A model generated the notes under the pieces. The model saw only the letters and a list, made by a program, of their open reading frames with translations, made no database searches and was not told the origin of the DNA. The position numbers were made by a program, and so were the translations under genes. Below are positions 26,018 to 34,923 of a DNA stretch of 64,000 nucleotides, piece after piece. Source of the DNA: Chloroflexota bacterium (GTDB lineage Bacteria > Chloroflexota > Anaerolineae > Anaerolineales > Anaerolineaceae); the NCBI GenBank assembly GCA_029561345.1, contig JAKQJC010000050.1:1-64000 (forward strand), read 5' to 3'. The first letter of the stretch is position 1, and every line of letters begins with the position of its first letter.

Positions 26018-27463
26018 TTATTTTTTCTGTCTGGCCGCCATCTGCACCCGTTTCCAGGCTTCCATCACATCATTCACTTCCCCATCCGATTCCGGCAGTT
26101 CGCCGTAGCGCACCTTGAGATACGCTCCGGTCATCAGGTTCATTTCATCCTTTGCCTCGGGCAATTTCTGCGCCGCCAGCGGCAAAAATTCCAGCGGCGT
26201 TTGCGCCGTAAGGCGCGGGCAGCCCAGATCCACACACAGGGCCATCAACTGACTGTAAACCCAGCGGATGCGCGCCGCCTGGATCATGCGGTTGGCATTG
26301 CGCAAATGCAGCAGCCTGGCCAGGTCGTCCGCCGTTTGCTGGGCGCGGTCCTTCACCGCCTGTCCCAGGTCGCGCAGCATGGCTGCCAGACTGGCATCCT
26401 CTTCAATGCCTTCCAGCCGCGCCCGGCGCTCATGCCATTTGCGCCGGATCAGCGCGACCGCCATCAACACCAGCAGGCCAATCACCACGCTCCAGATCAA
26501 TATCGGCAGCACCTGGCTCATCAACGGTTCAACCGCTTCCTGCTGCTGATTCATCTGTTCAAGCTGGTCGGCAATTTGCTGGGCAATTGAGCTGTTCGGG
26601 TTGATGGCGCCGTTCCTTTCAACAAACTGCGCCAGGTAATTCACCAGCCAATCGAGCAGGGGTGCCATCAACTGCATCAGCAGTCCGGTCACAAAACTCA
26701 GCGCAATGAGGATGCCCAGACCCACCAGCTGCCCGACCGGGCTCAGCGCCAGCAGCGCCGCCAGTCCGGCTGCCAGCACCACCAGCAGCGCGCCGCCGGC
26801 CAGGTTGCCCAGCCAGCGCAGGTTGAAGCGCGCCGCGCGCCCGCCGCGCAGTTCGGCCACCTCGCCCAGGCGGGCCGTGCTCATGCCCACCAGGCCCAGA
26901 AACACAAAAACAAACAGAATGGCAAAAGTCATGGGCTGGCGTTCCGGGCTCTGAAAATGGAACACCACCAGTGAAAGGGTGCCCGTCCAGAACGTGGTCA
27001 GCAGGGTTTCCGTGTAAATGCCCGCCCGTGCCAGGGTCAAACCCCGCAGCCAGGCCAGCAGCACCACCAGCACCACCAGCACTTCGGCCGGCAGCTGCTG
27101 CGAAACCATCATTTCATTGTTCATTGCTGCCAGCATATCCCAGGGCAGGGCCAGGCGCGGCCAATACAGGATTAGTTCCAGCGCCAGCCACAGGCTAAAA
27201 AAGCCCAGAACCGCCAGCACCGTCCAGTTGACCGCAGTTTTCACCTGCCAGATCATCGCCAGGCTGTTGAGAAAATAACCCAACCCTAAAATCCCCCCCA
27301 CCAAAAGCAGCAGCGGAACAAAAGAATCCGGCCGCGCCAGCAGAGAACTGCCCATCAGTCCCGCCCACAGGGCTTCCAGCACAAACAGGATCAAAACCGA
27401 AACACCCCGCCAGCCCCACAGGGCGCTGCGCAGGTCCTGGGTATGTGAACCGGCTGCCGTCAT
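26018..27463 (-). CDS. DUF4129-domain multi-spanning membrane protein
   Basis: The 481-residue protein has about eight hydrophobic helices in the first 290 residues and one more at about 315-340. It ends with a soluble DUF4129 domain (about 400-470) marked by Gln-Thr-Pro-Leu-Glu-Phe-Leu and an Ala-Tyr-Leu-Lys-Val-Arg-Tyr-Gly stretch. DUF4129 genes often accompany MoxR and DUF58 genes, as here: its start overlaps the DUF58 stop by 4 bases. These clusters are proposed to mature or assemble membrane or extracellular proteins, but this member has no tested role. Confidence 0.82.
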   Translation of the reverse strand: MTAAGSHTQDLRSALWGWRGVSVLILFVLEALWAGLMGSSLLARPDSFVPLLLLVGGILGLGYFLNSLAMIWQVKTAVNWTVLAVLGFFSLWLALELILYWPRLALPWDMLAAMNNEMMVSQQLPAEVLVVLVVLLAWLRGLTLARAGIYTETLLTTFWTGTLSLVVFHFQSPERQPMTFAILFVFVFLGLVGMSTARLGEVAELRGGRAARFNLRWLGNLAGGALLVVLAAGLAALLALSPVGQLVGLGILIALSFVTGLLMQLMAPLLDWLVNYLAQFVERNGAINPNSSIAQQIADQLEQMNQQQEAVEPLMSQVLPILIWSVVIGLLVLMAVALIRRKWHERRARLEGIEEDASLAAMLRDLGQAVKDRAQQTADDLARLLHLRNANRMIQAARIRWVYSQLMALCVDLGCPRLTAQTPLEFLPLAAQKLPEAKDEMNLMTGAYLKVRYGELPESDGEVNDVMEAWKRVQMAARQKK

Positions 27464-28683
27464 CGACTGCGCCCCTCCCGCTCATCTTCCGGCTGGTTCC
27501 AGCGGTAGGGCAAATGCACCGCCCGCACACCGGGAATATCCGGCGGGGTTTCCTCCGCCAGGCTGATCAGCGTGGTGTGCAGGCGGTAGCGCCGCAGCCG
27601 CACCAGGGTTTCCTGCAGTTCAGGGCCGCACAGCGCCGTCACCAGCACCAGGGTCGAGCCGTAAGGCACCCTGGGCATGGCCTTGAGCAGAAATGATTCA
27701 AACGGGGCAGATGTGAACGCCGTCACCCCGGCCAGGGTTTCCAGCAGGTGGGCCAGCTGGCGCGGCGAGCGCCCCGGCGCCACGTTGAAAGGCTGGTCGG
27801 AATGGGCCAGGCAGCTGTTGGAAATCAACCCCACCGAATAACCTGCCTGCATGCCCTGATAGACAATGGTGGTAGCCACCTTCACCAGCTGCTCCAGCAT
27901 GTCGGGGATCACCCCTTCCCAATAGCGCGTCATGGTGGCCGAATTGAGGCACACCATCATCACCTGCGATGAAACCGGCTGGTAAACCTTCACCTGCAGG
28001 GTTCCGGTGCGCGCAGTGGCCGGCCAGTGCACCTTTCTGAAGCCGTCTTCCGGATGATATTCGCGCACGCCCACCGGCCGGTTGGGATCGTCAAAAATGC
28101 GCCGGCGCGAGGCCCGGTCGCCAAAGGGGTTTTGCGCTTCCAGCTTGATCTCGTGCAGCGGCAGCATCTCCGGGAACACCGTCAGATATTCCACTTTTTC
28201 GAGATCGGTGGAGGTGTCGTACATGCCGAACAGGTCGCCCGATGAGAGGTGCGCCGGCCCCACCTGGTACACCCCGCGCTTCTGAAACAGCAGGATGTAA
28301 TCGCGGCGCGTCTTTTCATACCAGCGCAGGCTGAAAAGGTGCGTCAGGTAAGACATGTCGCGGATGTGCGAGGGCGCCAGCGCCGAAGAATCATCCGGGG
28401 CCACCGCCAGCGGCCAGGGGTCAATCACCCGCAGCCATGAAACCGGCAGCAGTTTGTTGTTTTCAATTTCAATGCGCACAGGCGAAGTTTCGCCGGGGAA
28501 TGAGCGCCGGTAATGCCATCGCCGGTTGTAGACAATGCCATCCAGCGCATGGTCGCGCCACCACGAAGTGACCCCCATGATGGTCAGCAGCATGGCTGAA
28601 ATGGTGATCCACAGTGCTGAATTCATCACGGCGCCCAGCACCATGATCAGCAGCAGAACCGGGATCCAGGCTTTCGTTCGCAC
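27460..28683 (-). CDS. DUF58-domain membrane protein
   Basis: The 407-residue protein starts with GTG at 28683, directly after the MoxR stop. Two N-terminal membrane helices (about 6-45) are followed by a DUF58 core with the family signature Gly-Val-Arg-Glu-Tyr-His-Pro-Glu-Asp-Gly-Phe-Arg-Lys-Val-His-Trp (about 205-220). A von Willebrand-like region follows. DUF58 proteins act with MoxR ATPases, probably as a platform for assembly or metal insertion in client proteins. It is cotranslated with moxR and the DUF4129 gene. Confidence 0.87.
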   Translation of the reverse strand: MRTKAWIPVLLLIMVLGAVMNSALWITISAMLLTIMGVTSWWRDHALDGIVYNRRWHYRRSFPGETSPVRIEIENNKLLPVSWLRVIDPWPLAVAPDDSSALAPSHIRDMSYLTHLFSLRWYEKTRRDYILLFQKRGVYQVGPAHLSSGDLFGMYDTSTDLEKVEYLTVFPEMLPLHEIKLEAQNPFGDRASRRRIFDDPNRPVGVREYHPEDGFRKVHWPATARTGTLQVKVYQPVSSQVMMVCLNSATMTRYWEGVIPDMLEQLVKVATTIVYQGMQAGYSVGLISNSCLAHSDQPFNVAPGRSPRQLAHLLETLAGVTAFTSAPFESFLLKAMPRVPYGSTLVLVTALCGPELQETLVRLRRYRLHTTLISLAEETPPDIPGVRAVHLPYRWNQPEDEREGRSR

Positions 28684-29622
28684 TCAGTTCTCCACAGGAA
28701 CCGGAACCGAAGAGACGATATCTGAAATCAGCTCTTCCGAGCGCCGGCCGCGCAGCTGCGCCTGCGGCGCAATGATCAGGCGGTGCGAAAGCACGTGCGG
28801 CGCCATCGTCTTCACATCGTCCGGCAGCACATATTCGCGGTCCTGAATGGCTGCCCAGGCCTGCGAAGTCTGGTAAAGGGCCATGGTGGCGCGCGGGCTG
28901 GCGCCCAGTTCAATTTCGCCGTTCTCGCGGGTGGCGCGGGCAATGCGCACCATGTAATCGCGCACCGATTCCTCAACCCGCACCTGGCGGCGTTCGGTCT
29001 GCATCTCTATTAATTCATCCACGCTCACCACGGTTCTCAAATCGGGCAGCGGGTCTGAAGCCCTGAACCGTTCCAGAATGGCGTTTTCTTCCGCCTGGCT
29101 GGGATAGCCAATGGCCACCCGCAGCAAAAAGCGGTCGAGCTGCGCTTCGGGCAGCGGGAAGGTGCCTTCCAGTTCCACCGGGTTCTGCGTGGCCACCACC
29201 AGAAAAGGCCGCGGCAGCAGGCGCGTGACGCCGTCGGCCGTCACCTGGCGTTCCTGCATCGCCTCCAGCATGGCCGACTGGGTGCGCGGGGTGGCGCGGT
29301 TGATTTCGTCTGCCAGCACCACCTGGCTCATCACCGGGCCGGAACGAAATTCAAATTCCTGGGTTTTCTGATTGAACCAGCTCAGGCCGGTCACATCCGA
29401 AGGCAGCAGGTCAGGGGTGAACTGGATGCGGCGGAAGCTCAGGCCCATCGAGGCCGCCAGCGCCCGCGCCAGGGTGGTTTTGCCCATGCCCGGCACATCG
29501 TCCATCAACACATGGCCCTCGCACAGCACCGCCGTCAGCACCAGGTTGATCACCTCATCCTTGCCGACAATCACTTTTTGAATATTCTCACGAATTTTTT
29601 GCGCAACAGGGGAAATTTTCAT
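28684..29622 (-). CDS. MoxR-type AAA+ ATPase
   Basis: The 312-residue protein is a MoxR AAA+ chaperone. Walker A is Gly-Met-Gly-Lys-Thr-Thr (about 45), Walker B is in Leu-Ala-Asp-Glu-Ile-Asn-Arg (about 106), sensor 1 is in Ala-Thr-Gln-Asn-Pro, and sensor 2 and the lid domain follow at about 220-310. It starts at 29622 and is the first gene of the moxR-DUF58-DUF4129 operon. Such ATPases help mature or assemble large protein complexes at the membrane. Confidence 0.92.
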   Translation of the reverse strand: MKISPVAQKIRENIQKVIVGKDEVINLVLTAVLCEGHVLMDDVPGMGKTTLARALAASMGLSFRRIQFTPDLLPSDVTGLSWFNQKTQEFEFRSGPVMSQVVLADEINRATPRTQSAMLEAMQERQVTADGVTRLLPRPFLVVATQNPVELEGTFPLPEAQLDRFLLRVAIGYPSQAEENAILERFRASDPLPDLRTVVSVDELIEMQTERRQVRVEESVRDYMVRIARATRENGEIELGASPRATMALYQTSQAWAAIQDREYVLPDDVKTMAPHVLSHRLIIAPQAQLRGRRSEELISDIVSSVPVPVEN

Positions 29623-30029
29623 GCAGCCTCTTTTAGATCAGGAAATGCAATTGTTTCATTTTACCATAATCCTATCAGGGGGTTTTCAAATTTTCGTAAC
29701 CACCCTGACCATGACAACCCGCGAATCACCCCTCCCACAGTAGGGTAAGGATGCATTTTGCTCAGAAAATAAACGGCACGGGATTGTTTCTTCATACCTA
29801 TCGGCGCAAAAAACACCCTCACCTTTGACTGTGTTACATTTCCGCCATTTTTGTGGCGCCTCTTATCTTCGACCCGTAAATTAACCGCTCAATCAACTTT
29901 TATCCCCGCCTGGGATGGGAAACACTCCAATAAATGGGAATTTGGAGAGAAGCATTCAAATAAGATTATCAAACTACCCTGCCAATCTCATCCCACGCTT
30001 TGCCCGACTCAGGTTATAATTTTATCAGT
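29623..30029. other. Intergenic region, 407 bases, between divergent operons
   Basis: The only recognisable elements are a TATAAT next to the rsmG start and an imperfect 15-base direct repeat (GAAACACTCCAATAA at about 29918 and GAAGCATTCAAATAA at about 29950). A weak plus-strand frame at 29851-30078 covers part of it and has no coding support. Promoter sequence for the moxR operon is expected here but is not clear. Confidence 0.55.
30015..30020 (+). promoter_or_regulatory. -10 box close to the rsmG start
   Basis: A perfect TATAAT ends 9 bases before the ATG at 30030. No Shine-Dalgarno is seen between them, so the message has a very short leader or none. No clear -35 is found. Confidence 0.4.
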
Positions 30030-30743
30030 ATGGAAAAACTCAAACAGGAAGCTCAAAATATGCTCGGCCTGCGCCTGACAGACAAACAGGTGGCAGCTTT
30101 TATTCGTTATGAGCAGGAACTGCTCGATTGGAACAGCCGCATGAACCTCACGGCCATCCGCGAGGTGGAAGCGATCCGCACCAAGCACTTTCTCGATTCC
30201 CTCACCTGCCTGCTGGCCATGCGCGACACCCCGCCCCAACGCCTGATCGATGTTGGCACCGGCGCGGGCTTTCCCGGCATTCCCCTCAAAATCATCTTCC
30301 CCAACATGCGCCTCACCCTGGTCGATTCTGTCGGCAAAAAAACCGGCTTCTGCCAGCACATTGTGCAAACCCTGGGGCTCAATGGGGTTGAAATTGTCAC
30401 TGCCCGCGCCGAAGAGATGGGACAAAAAAGCGCCCACCGCCAGCAGTACGATTGGGCCGTGGCTCGCGCCGTGGCCCCGCTGAACGTGCTGGCCGAATAC
30501 CTGCTGCCCCTGGTGAAGCTGGGCGGCCATGTGCTGGCGCAAAAAGGCGAAAGCGCCCCCGCCGAAGCGCATGTCTCCGATCATCCCATTCACTTGCTCG
30601 GCGGCCGCCTCAAACAACTCATTCCCATCACCCTGCCCGGCGTGGTGGATGAACGCTTCCTGGTGATCATCGATAAAATCGCCGCCACCCCGCCGCAGTA
30701 CCCGCGCCGCGTGGGCGTGCCCACCAAAACCCCACTCAAATAG
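30030..30743 (+). CDS. rsmG: 16S rRNA (guanine-N7) methyltransferase RsmG
   Basis: RsmG (GidB) methylates G527 of 16S rRNA using S-adenosylmethionine. The 237-residue product starts MEKLKQEAQNMLGLRLTDKQ. It has Trp-Asn-Ser-Arg-Met-Asn-Leu-Thr-Ala-Ile (about 38-47), and the SAM-binding motif Asp-Val-Gly-Thr-Gly-Ala-Gly-Phe-Pro-Gly-Ile-Pro (about 76-87). The ATG at 30030 is preferred over a start at 30000 because only the later part fits the family and TATAAT overlaps the earlier one. The next gene follows by 32 bases. Confidence 0.93.
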   Translation: MEKLKQEAQNMLGLRLTDKQVAAFIRYEQELLDWNSRMNLTAIREVEAIRTKHFLDSLTCLLAMRDTPPQRLIDVGTGAGFPGIPLKIIFPNMRLTLVDSVGKKTGFCQHIVQTLGLNGVEIVTARAEEMGQKSAHRQQYDWAVARAVAPLNVLAEYLLPLVKLGGHVLAQKGESAPAEAHVSDHPIHLLGGRLKQLIPITLPGVVDERFLVIIDKIAATPPQYPRRVGVPTKTPLK

Positions 30744-30775
30744 CATTTTCACTTCCCCCGGAAAGGAATATTCCC

Positions 30776-32650
30776 ATGAAAATTGATGGCCCGTGGTTTA
30801 AAGATGAATCCGGCCGCACCCTGGTTCTGCGCGGCATCAACCTGGGCGGCAGCACCAAGGTACCCTTCACCCCCGATGGCGCCACCTGGCGGCGCGAAGG
30901 TTTCTTCAATCACCGCGAGGTCTCTTTTGTGGGCCGGCCCTTCCCGCTCGAAGAAGCCGATGAACATTTCCGCCGCCTGAAGGCCTGGGGTTACACCTTC
31001 CTGCGCTTCCTGGTCACCTGGGAAGCCATCGAACACGCCGGCCCCGGCATTTATGACGAAGCCTACCTCGATTACCTCACTGCCGTGGTCAAAAAAGCCG
31101 GCGAACACGGCCTGACCCTCTTCATTGACCCCCACCAGGATGTCTGGAGCCGCTTCTCAGGCGGCGACGGCGCCCCCGGCTGGACTCTCGAAGCCGCCGG
31201 CATGGATATGACCCATTTCCATGAAACCGGCGCCGCCATCGTCCACGCCACCACCGGAGATCCCTTCCCGCGCATGGTCTGGCCGACCAATTTTGGCAAG
31301 CTGGCCTGCGCCACCCTGTTCACCCTCTTCTTTGCCGGCAGCACCTTTGCCCCCAGGCTCAAAGTGGATGGGGTGCCCATTCAGGACTATTTGCAGGATC
31401 ACTACATCAACGCCATCCGGCAAATTGCCCTGCGCCTGAAAGATTTTCCCCATGTCATCGGCTACGACACCCTCAACGAGCCCTCCTCTGGCTGGATCGG
31501 CGTCAAAAACCTCACCTATCCCGCTGGCGAACTGAAAATGGGCGACGCTCCTTCACCCCTGCAGGCCATGGCCCTGGGCATCGGCATTCCCCAACTGCTC
31601 ACCCAGTGGGATATCTCCCTCTCAGGCAACAACCCGGTCGGCGCCCGCTGGGTCAACCTCAGCAAAACCAGCGCCTGGCTGCCCGGCAAAGACTGCATCT
31701 GGCGCGAGCACGGCGTCTGGGATATCGATTCTTACGGCCAGCCGGAGCTGCTCAAACCCGATTACTTCTGGAAAGTGGATGGCAAACCCGTTTCGTTTGT
31801 CCCCGATTTTCTCGTCCCCTTCTTCAAACGCTTTGCCGCCAGCATCCGCGAAGTGGACCCCAAAGCCATCCTCTTCCTCGAAACCGTGCCCAACACCGAG
31901 CCCCCCGCTGTGGATCCCCAGGAACTGCCGGCCTGTGTCAATGCCCATCACTGGTACGACGATATGACCCTGGTGATGAAGTCGTTTTCTTCATTTATCA
32001 ATGCCGATACCAGCACCGGAAAAATCCTGCTCGGGCCGGCTGCCGTGCACCGCAATTTTGCCGCCCGCCTGCGCGCCATCAAACAGACCGGCATCGAAAA
32101 AATGGGCAACATTCCCACCCTCATCGGTGAATTTGGCATCCCCTTCGACCTGGAACACAAGCGCGCCTACCGGACCGGCAACTTCTCGCAGCAGGAACAT
32201 GCCCTCGATACCACCTACCGCGCCCTCGAAGCCAACCTGCTCAGCGGCACCCTCTGGAATTACACCGCCGATAACACCAACGAGCGCGGAGATAAGTGGA
32301 ACGATGAGGATCTCTCCCTGTTCAGCCGCGACCAGCAGAAAAACCCCGCCGATATCAACTCGGGCGGGCGCGCCCTGGCTGCTGCCGTGCGCCCCTATCC
32401 CCGGGCTACCGCCGGCGAACCGCTGCGCATGGCCTTTTATATGGCCAGCGGCCTGTTTGAATTTGAATTCCGTCACGATCCGGCTATCAGCGCCCCCACC
32501 GAGCTCTTCCTGCCCAAACTGCAGTACCCGCGCGGCGTCAAAGTTGAAATCTCCGACGGCAGCGCCAGCTATGACCCCGAAACCCAGCTGCTCACCTACC
32601 AGCACACCTCCGAGCGCCCCACCCACCGCATCCGCGTCCGCCGCGCCTGA
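30776..32650 (+). CDS. GH5 glycoside hydrolase, steryl-glucosidase / glucocerebrosidase-like (GH5_12 type)
   Basis: The 624-residue enzyme starts at 30776 after GGAAAGGA and has no signal peptide, so it is probably cytoplasmic. It shows the GH5 TIM barrel (about 5-500) with the acid/base Glu235 in Leu-Asn-Glu-Pro and the nucleophile Glu452 in Ile-Gly-Glu-Phe-Gly. Asp-Pro-His-Gln-Asp-Val-Trp-Ser-Arg-Phe-Ser-Gly-Gly (118-130) is the stretch I associate with the fungal GH5_12 enzymes that split sterylglucoside or glucosylceramide. A small C-terminal beta-domain (about 530-624) follows. The natural substrate in this bacterium is unknown; a glucosylated lipid is a reasonable guess. Its own terminator follows. 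Confidence 0.8.
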   Translation: MKIDGPWFKDESGRTLVLRGINLGGSTKVPFTPDGATWRREGFFNHREVSFVGRPFPLEEADEHFRRLKAWGYTFLRFLVTWEAIEHAGPGIYDEAYLDYLTAVVKKAGEHGLTLFIDPHQDVWSRFSGGDGAPGWTLEAAGMDMTHFHETGAAIVHATTGDPFPRMVWPTNFGKLACATLFTLFFAGSTFAPRLKVDGVPIQDYLQDHYINAIRQIALRLKDFPHVIGYDTLNEPSSGWIGVKNLTYPAGELKMGDAPSPLQAMALGIGIPQLLTQWDISLSGNNPVGARWVNLSKTSAWLPGKDCIWREHGVWDIDSYGQPELLKPDYFWKVDGKPVSFVPDFLVPFFKRFAASIREVDPKAILFLETVPNTEPPAVDPQELPACVNAHHWYDDMTLVMKSFSSFINADTSTGKILLGPAAVHRNFAARLRAIKQTGIEKMGNIPTLIGEFGIPFDLEHKRAYRTGNFSQQEHALDTTYRALEANLLSGTLWNYTADNTNERGDKWNDEDLSLFSRDQQKNPADINSGGRALAAAVRPYPRATAGEPLRMAFYMASGLFEFEFRHDPAISAPTELFLPKLQYPRGVKVEISDGSASYDPETQLLTYQHTSERPTHRIRVRRA

Positions 32651-32676
32651 TACCCCAGATACCTTTTTACACAAAA

Positions 32677-32713
32677 AACCGGCTGAGATTTATCAGCCGG
32701 TTTCTTTTTTTTT
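32677..32713 (+). terminator. Rho-independent terminator of the GH5 gene
   Basis: AACCGGCTGA pairs with TCAGCCGGTT around a 6-base loop, followed by TCTTTTTTTTT, 27 bases after the stop codon. Confidence 0.92.
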
Positions 32714-32725
32714 CCAAGGGGTAAA

Positions 32726-33574
32726 TTATTCTTCCCGCGGTGGTTTGACCACCGAGCGCGCCAGGCGGAAGCCGAGCGAATTGGAGGTGTAATCGGGCAT
32801 CACACCCTCGCGCGAGGCGCAGCGCGCCAGCTTCTTGCTGTAATACCAGGCACCTCCGCGCACCACGTACAGCGGGCGCTGGTTGGGCGGCAGTTCCGGG
32901 TTCGGGTTGTAAGGATAGGGCGCCATAAGGCTGTTCGTCCACTCCCACACATTGCCGATCATATCCACTGCCCCTTCGGGGCTGTCCCCTGCCGGCGAAT
33001 AAGAGCCCACCGGTGTGGTGCCGCCCTTGGCGCTTTCCAGGGTGTTGCAGCGCCAGGGGTCAAAAGAATCGCCCCAGGGGTAAATCCGGCCGTCCACGCC
33101 GCGGGCGGCCCTTTCCCATTCTGCCTCTGTGGGCAGGCGGTAAGTGGTGCGGTAGGTTTCGCCCAGCCATTTGCAATACGCCAGGGCATCCGCCCGGTTC
33201 ACATTCACCACCGGATGTTTGGCGGTGCCTTCCACAAAACGGAAACCGATCCACCCCTTGGGCAGGCGGTAGCTGGTTTCCCAGACAAAGCGGAAATATT
33301 CCTCGTTGGTCACTGGCGCCAGGCCAATTTCAAACTCATCCAGCGTAATCCGGTGATAGGGCTGCTCCACCCTGAAAAGGCCGTCTTCCCGCCAATCGCG
33401 CACCCAATCCTGCTCGTTGTAAAGCTTCATCACCTGCTTGTCGCTGGTGCCCATGTAAAACCTGCCGGCAGGAATGCGAATCATCCTGGGTTCTGGAATG
33501 GTAGGACCAACTTCCTCCAGATCTTCATCATCGAAATCATCATCAGGAATATTCGCTTTGGGATTGTAAACCAT
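32726..33574 (-). CDS. SUMF1/EgtB/PvdO-family protein, non-canonical
   Basis: The 282-residue protein has GGAGG upstream. Residues about 30-278 form a formylglycine-generating enzyme-like (FGE-sulfatase) domain: Met-Val-Tyr start, Arg-Ile-Pro-Ala-Gly-Arg-Phe-Tyr-Met-Gly, Arg-Leu-Pro-Thr-Glu-Ala-Glu-Trp-Glu, Asn-Val-Trp-Glu-Trp, and Arg-Gly-Gly-Ala-Trp near the end. In true FGE two Cys (336 and 341 in the human enzyme) bind copper; here only one Cys is seen in that segment (Leu-Ala-Arg-Cys-Ala-Ser-Arg) and the other position is not Cys. It is therefore unlikely to be an FGE and may be a structural or other oxygenase-like member. It starts 20 bases after the stop of the upstream glycosyltransferase. 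Confidence 0.78.
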   Translation of the reverse strand: MVYNPKANIPDDDFDDEDLEEVGPTIPEPRMIRIPAGRFYMGTSDKQVMKLYNEQDWVRDWREDGLFRVEQPYHRITLDEFEIGLAPVTNEEYFRFVWETSYRLPKGWIGFRFVEGTAKHPVVNVNRADALAYCKWLGETYRTTYRLPTEAEWERAARGVDGRIYPWGDSFDPWRCNTLESAKGGTTPVGSYSPAGDSPEGAVDMIGNVWEWTNSLMAPYPYNPNPELPPNQRPLYVVRGGAWYYSKKLARCASREGVMPDYTSNSLGFRLARSVVKPPREE

Positions 33575-33594
33575 AAATGATTCCTCCGGTCATG

Positions 33595-34710
33595 CTATAG
33601 CGTTGAGGTCGGAATAATCGGTCTTGACTGGCTCTCTACAGCAGCCAGCGGACCGGCCAGGCGGGCATATGTTTCCAGAACCTGGCTCACATTTTCTTCA
33701 ATGCCCTGCGATATGCCGAACATGTAAGCCGCGCGGGCCGCTTCAGCCCGGTAATCCGCCAGGTGGTCCACCATATCCTGCAAAATCCGCAGCCATGCGC
33801 CAGCCGTGTTTTCTACCAGCCAGCCGTAATGGTTGAGTTCAAGGCAGGCCGGGCCACGGCTGGCCGCCCAGGGAATTTTGAGCGCCATCCATTCCAGAAG
33901 CGCCGGCCATCCGCTGCGCTGGTCAAAGGCGCCTTCCAGAGGGTGCAGGCCAATGTCCATGTAGGCCAGCGGCTGCGGCCAGTCGGCCTCGCTACGCACG
34001 GGCATTTCCAGCACCTGCTGCGGCGGCAATCCCAGGCTTTCGGCATCCACCTGCTGGTCGCAGCACAGCAGCAGGCGCACATCCGGGCGCTGCGGCAGCA
34101 ATTCCTGCAGGGCAGCCAGCAATCCGCTGGCCTCAAAAGAACGCAGCCGGGTTGCCGGGCCGCTCCAGCCCAGAATCACTTCATCATGGGCCTGCGGGTG
34201 AATATCCATATATTTTTGCAGATCAATGTACCCCGGCAGCCATTCCAGGCGGGTAAAGGCACGCCAGTCGTCTGCAAGCCGTTTGGAAGGTACGGTGGCT
34301 CCGTTGGCCAACTGCAGTCCCCATTTGAACTGCACCACCGGCGGCGGGGTGATGTTCCCTGCCGGATTGGGTGAAGCAGCCTTGCCTTCAAACCAGAAAG
34401 GGTAGGCCGGATCGTGTTCACCCAAAAGCTGGTAGGCTTCATCGAAATCGGCTATTACTATTTTATCACGAGCGCGCCAATGTTGTATGCCCGAAAGGGT
34501 ATTCCCCCATAAATTGCGGTAAATGACCAGCACATCACTGCGTTCGCAAGCCACCCTGGCCTGGGGCGTGTTCTTTCCAAAGTCGCGGGCGCCAATTAAA
34601 TAGGCTTTATGCCGGCCGGTGTGATTAATGGCCCGTGCCGGCGTGTAACACCGCCATTCAATGTTCTTCCATAGAGCTGCTTCTTCAGGGTAAATGTAGG
34701 TGATCTTCAC
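33595..34710 (-). CDS. Glycosyltransferase, GT-B-like
   Basis: The 371-residue protein starts at 34710. The N-terminal half has Val-Leu-Val-Ile-Tyr-Arg-Asn and Ile-Val-Ile-Ala-Asp-Phe-Asp-Glu-Ala-Tyr; the C-terminal half has Glu-Val-Ile-Leu-Gly-Trp-Ser-Gly and Asp-Ile-Gly-Leu-His-Pro-Leu-Glu-Gly...Gly-Trp-Pro-Ala-Leu-Leu-Glu-Trp-Met, the layout of a group 1 GT-B donor-binding domain. No signal peptide is seen. It follows another glycosyltransferase and lies beside the flagellar cluster, so it could modify flagellin or a cell-surface glycan. Donor and acceptor are not known. Confidence 0.7.
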   Translation of the reverse strand: MKITYIYPEEAALWKNIEWRCYTPARAINHTGRHKAYLIGARDFGKNTPQARVACERSDVLVIYRNLWGNTLSGIQHWRARDKIVIADFDEAYQLLGEHDPAYPFWFEGKAASPNPAGNITPPPVVQFKWGLQLANGATVPSKRLADDWRAFTRLEWLPGYIDLQKYMDIHPQAHDEVILGWSGPATRLRSFEASGLLAALQELLPQRPDVRLLLCCDQQVDAESLGLPPQQVLEMPVRSEADWPQPLAYMDIGLHPLEGAFDQRSGWPALLEWMALKIPWAASRGPACLELNHYGWLVENTAGAWLRILQDMVDHLADYRAEAARAAYMFGISQGIEENVSQVLETYARLAGPLAAVESQSRPIIPTSTL

Positions 34711-34866
34711 GTTGGCACCGGTGAGTCATTCTCTATACAGCAAAAAGTGGCCACAGCCCTGATCCTGCCATCTTTTCGCCCTGCCTTCAGAATAACCGCG
34801 CCGCGGACGGAAGACTCCCCTCAAAAGAATGACATCACCAAGGCTGTAACGTAAAAGATTGAAAAT

Positions 34867-34894
34867 ATTATACCCTAACCTGGTCAGCGGTCCA
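34867..34894 (-). promoter_or_regulatory. Candidate promoter of the glycosyltransferase gene
   Basis: On the minus strand TGGACC and a perfect TATAAT are separated by 16 bases, leaving a leader of about 150 bases before the ATG at 34710. The leader holds no gene that I can support. Confidence 0.4.
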
Positions 34895-34923
34895 TAACAA
34901 CTGCAAACGGGCTCGGCTGTCGC

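Noticed and set aside
29851-30078. Plus-strand frame in the moxR-rsmG gap
   Set aside because: It overlaps the start of rsmG in another frame, has no family resemblance and lacks a ribosome binding site.
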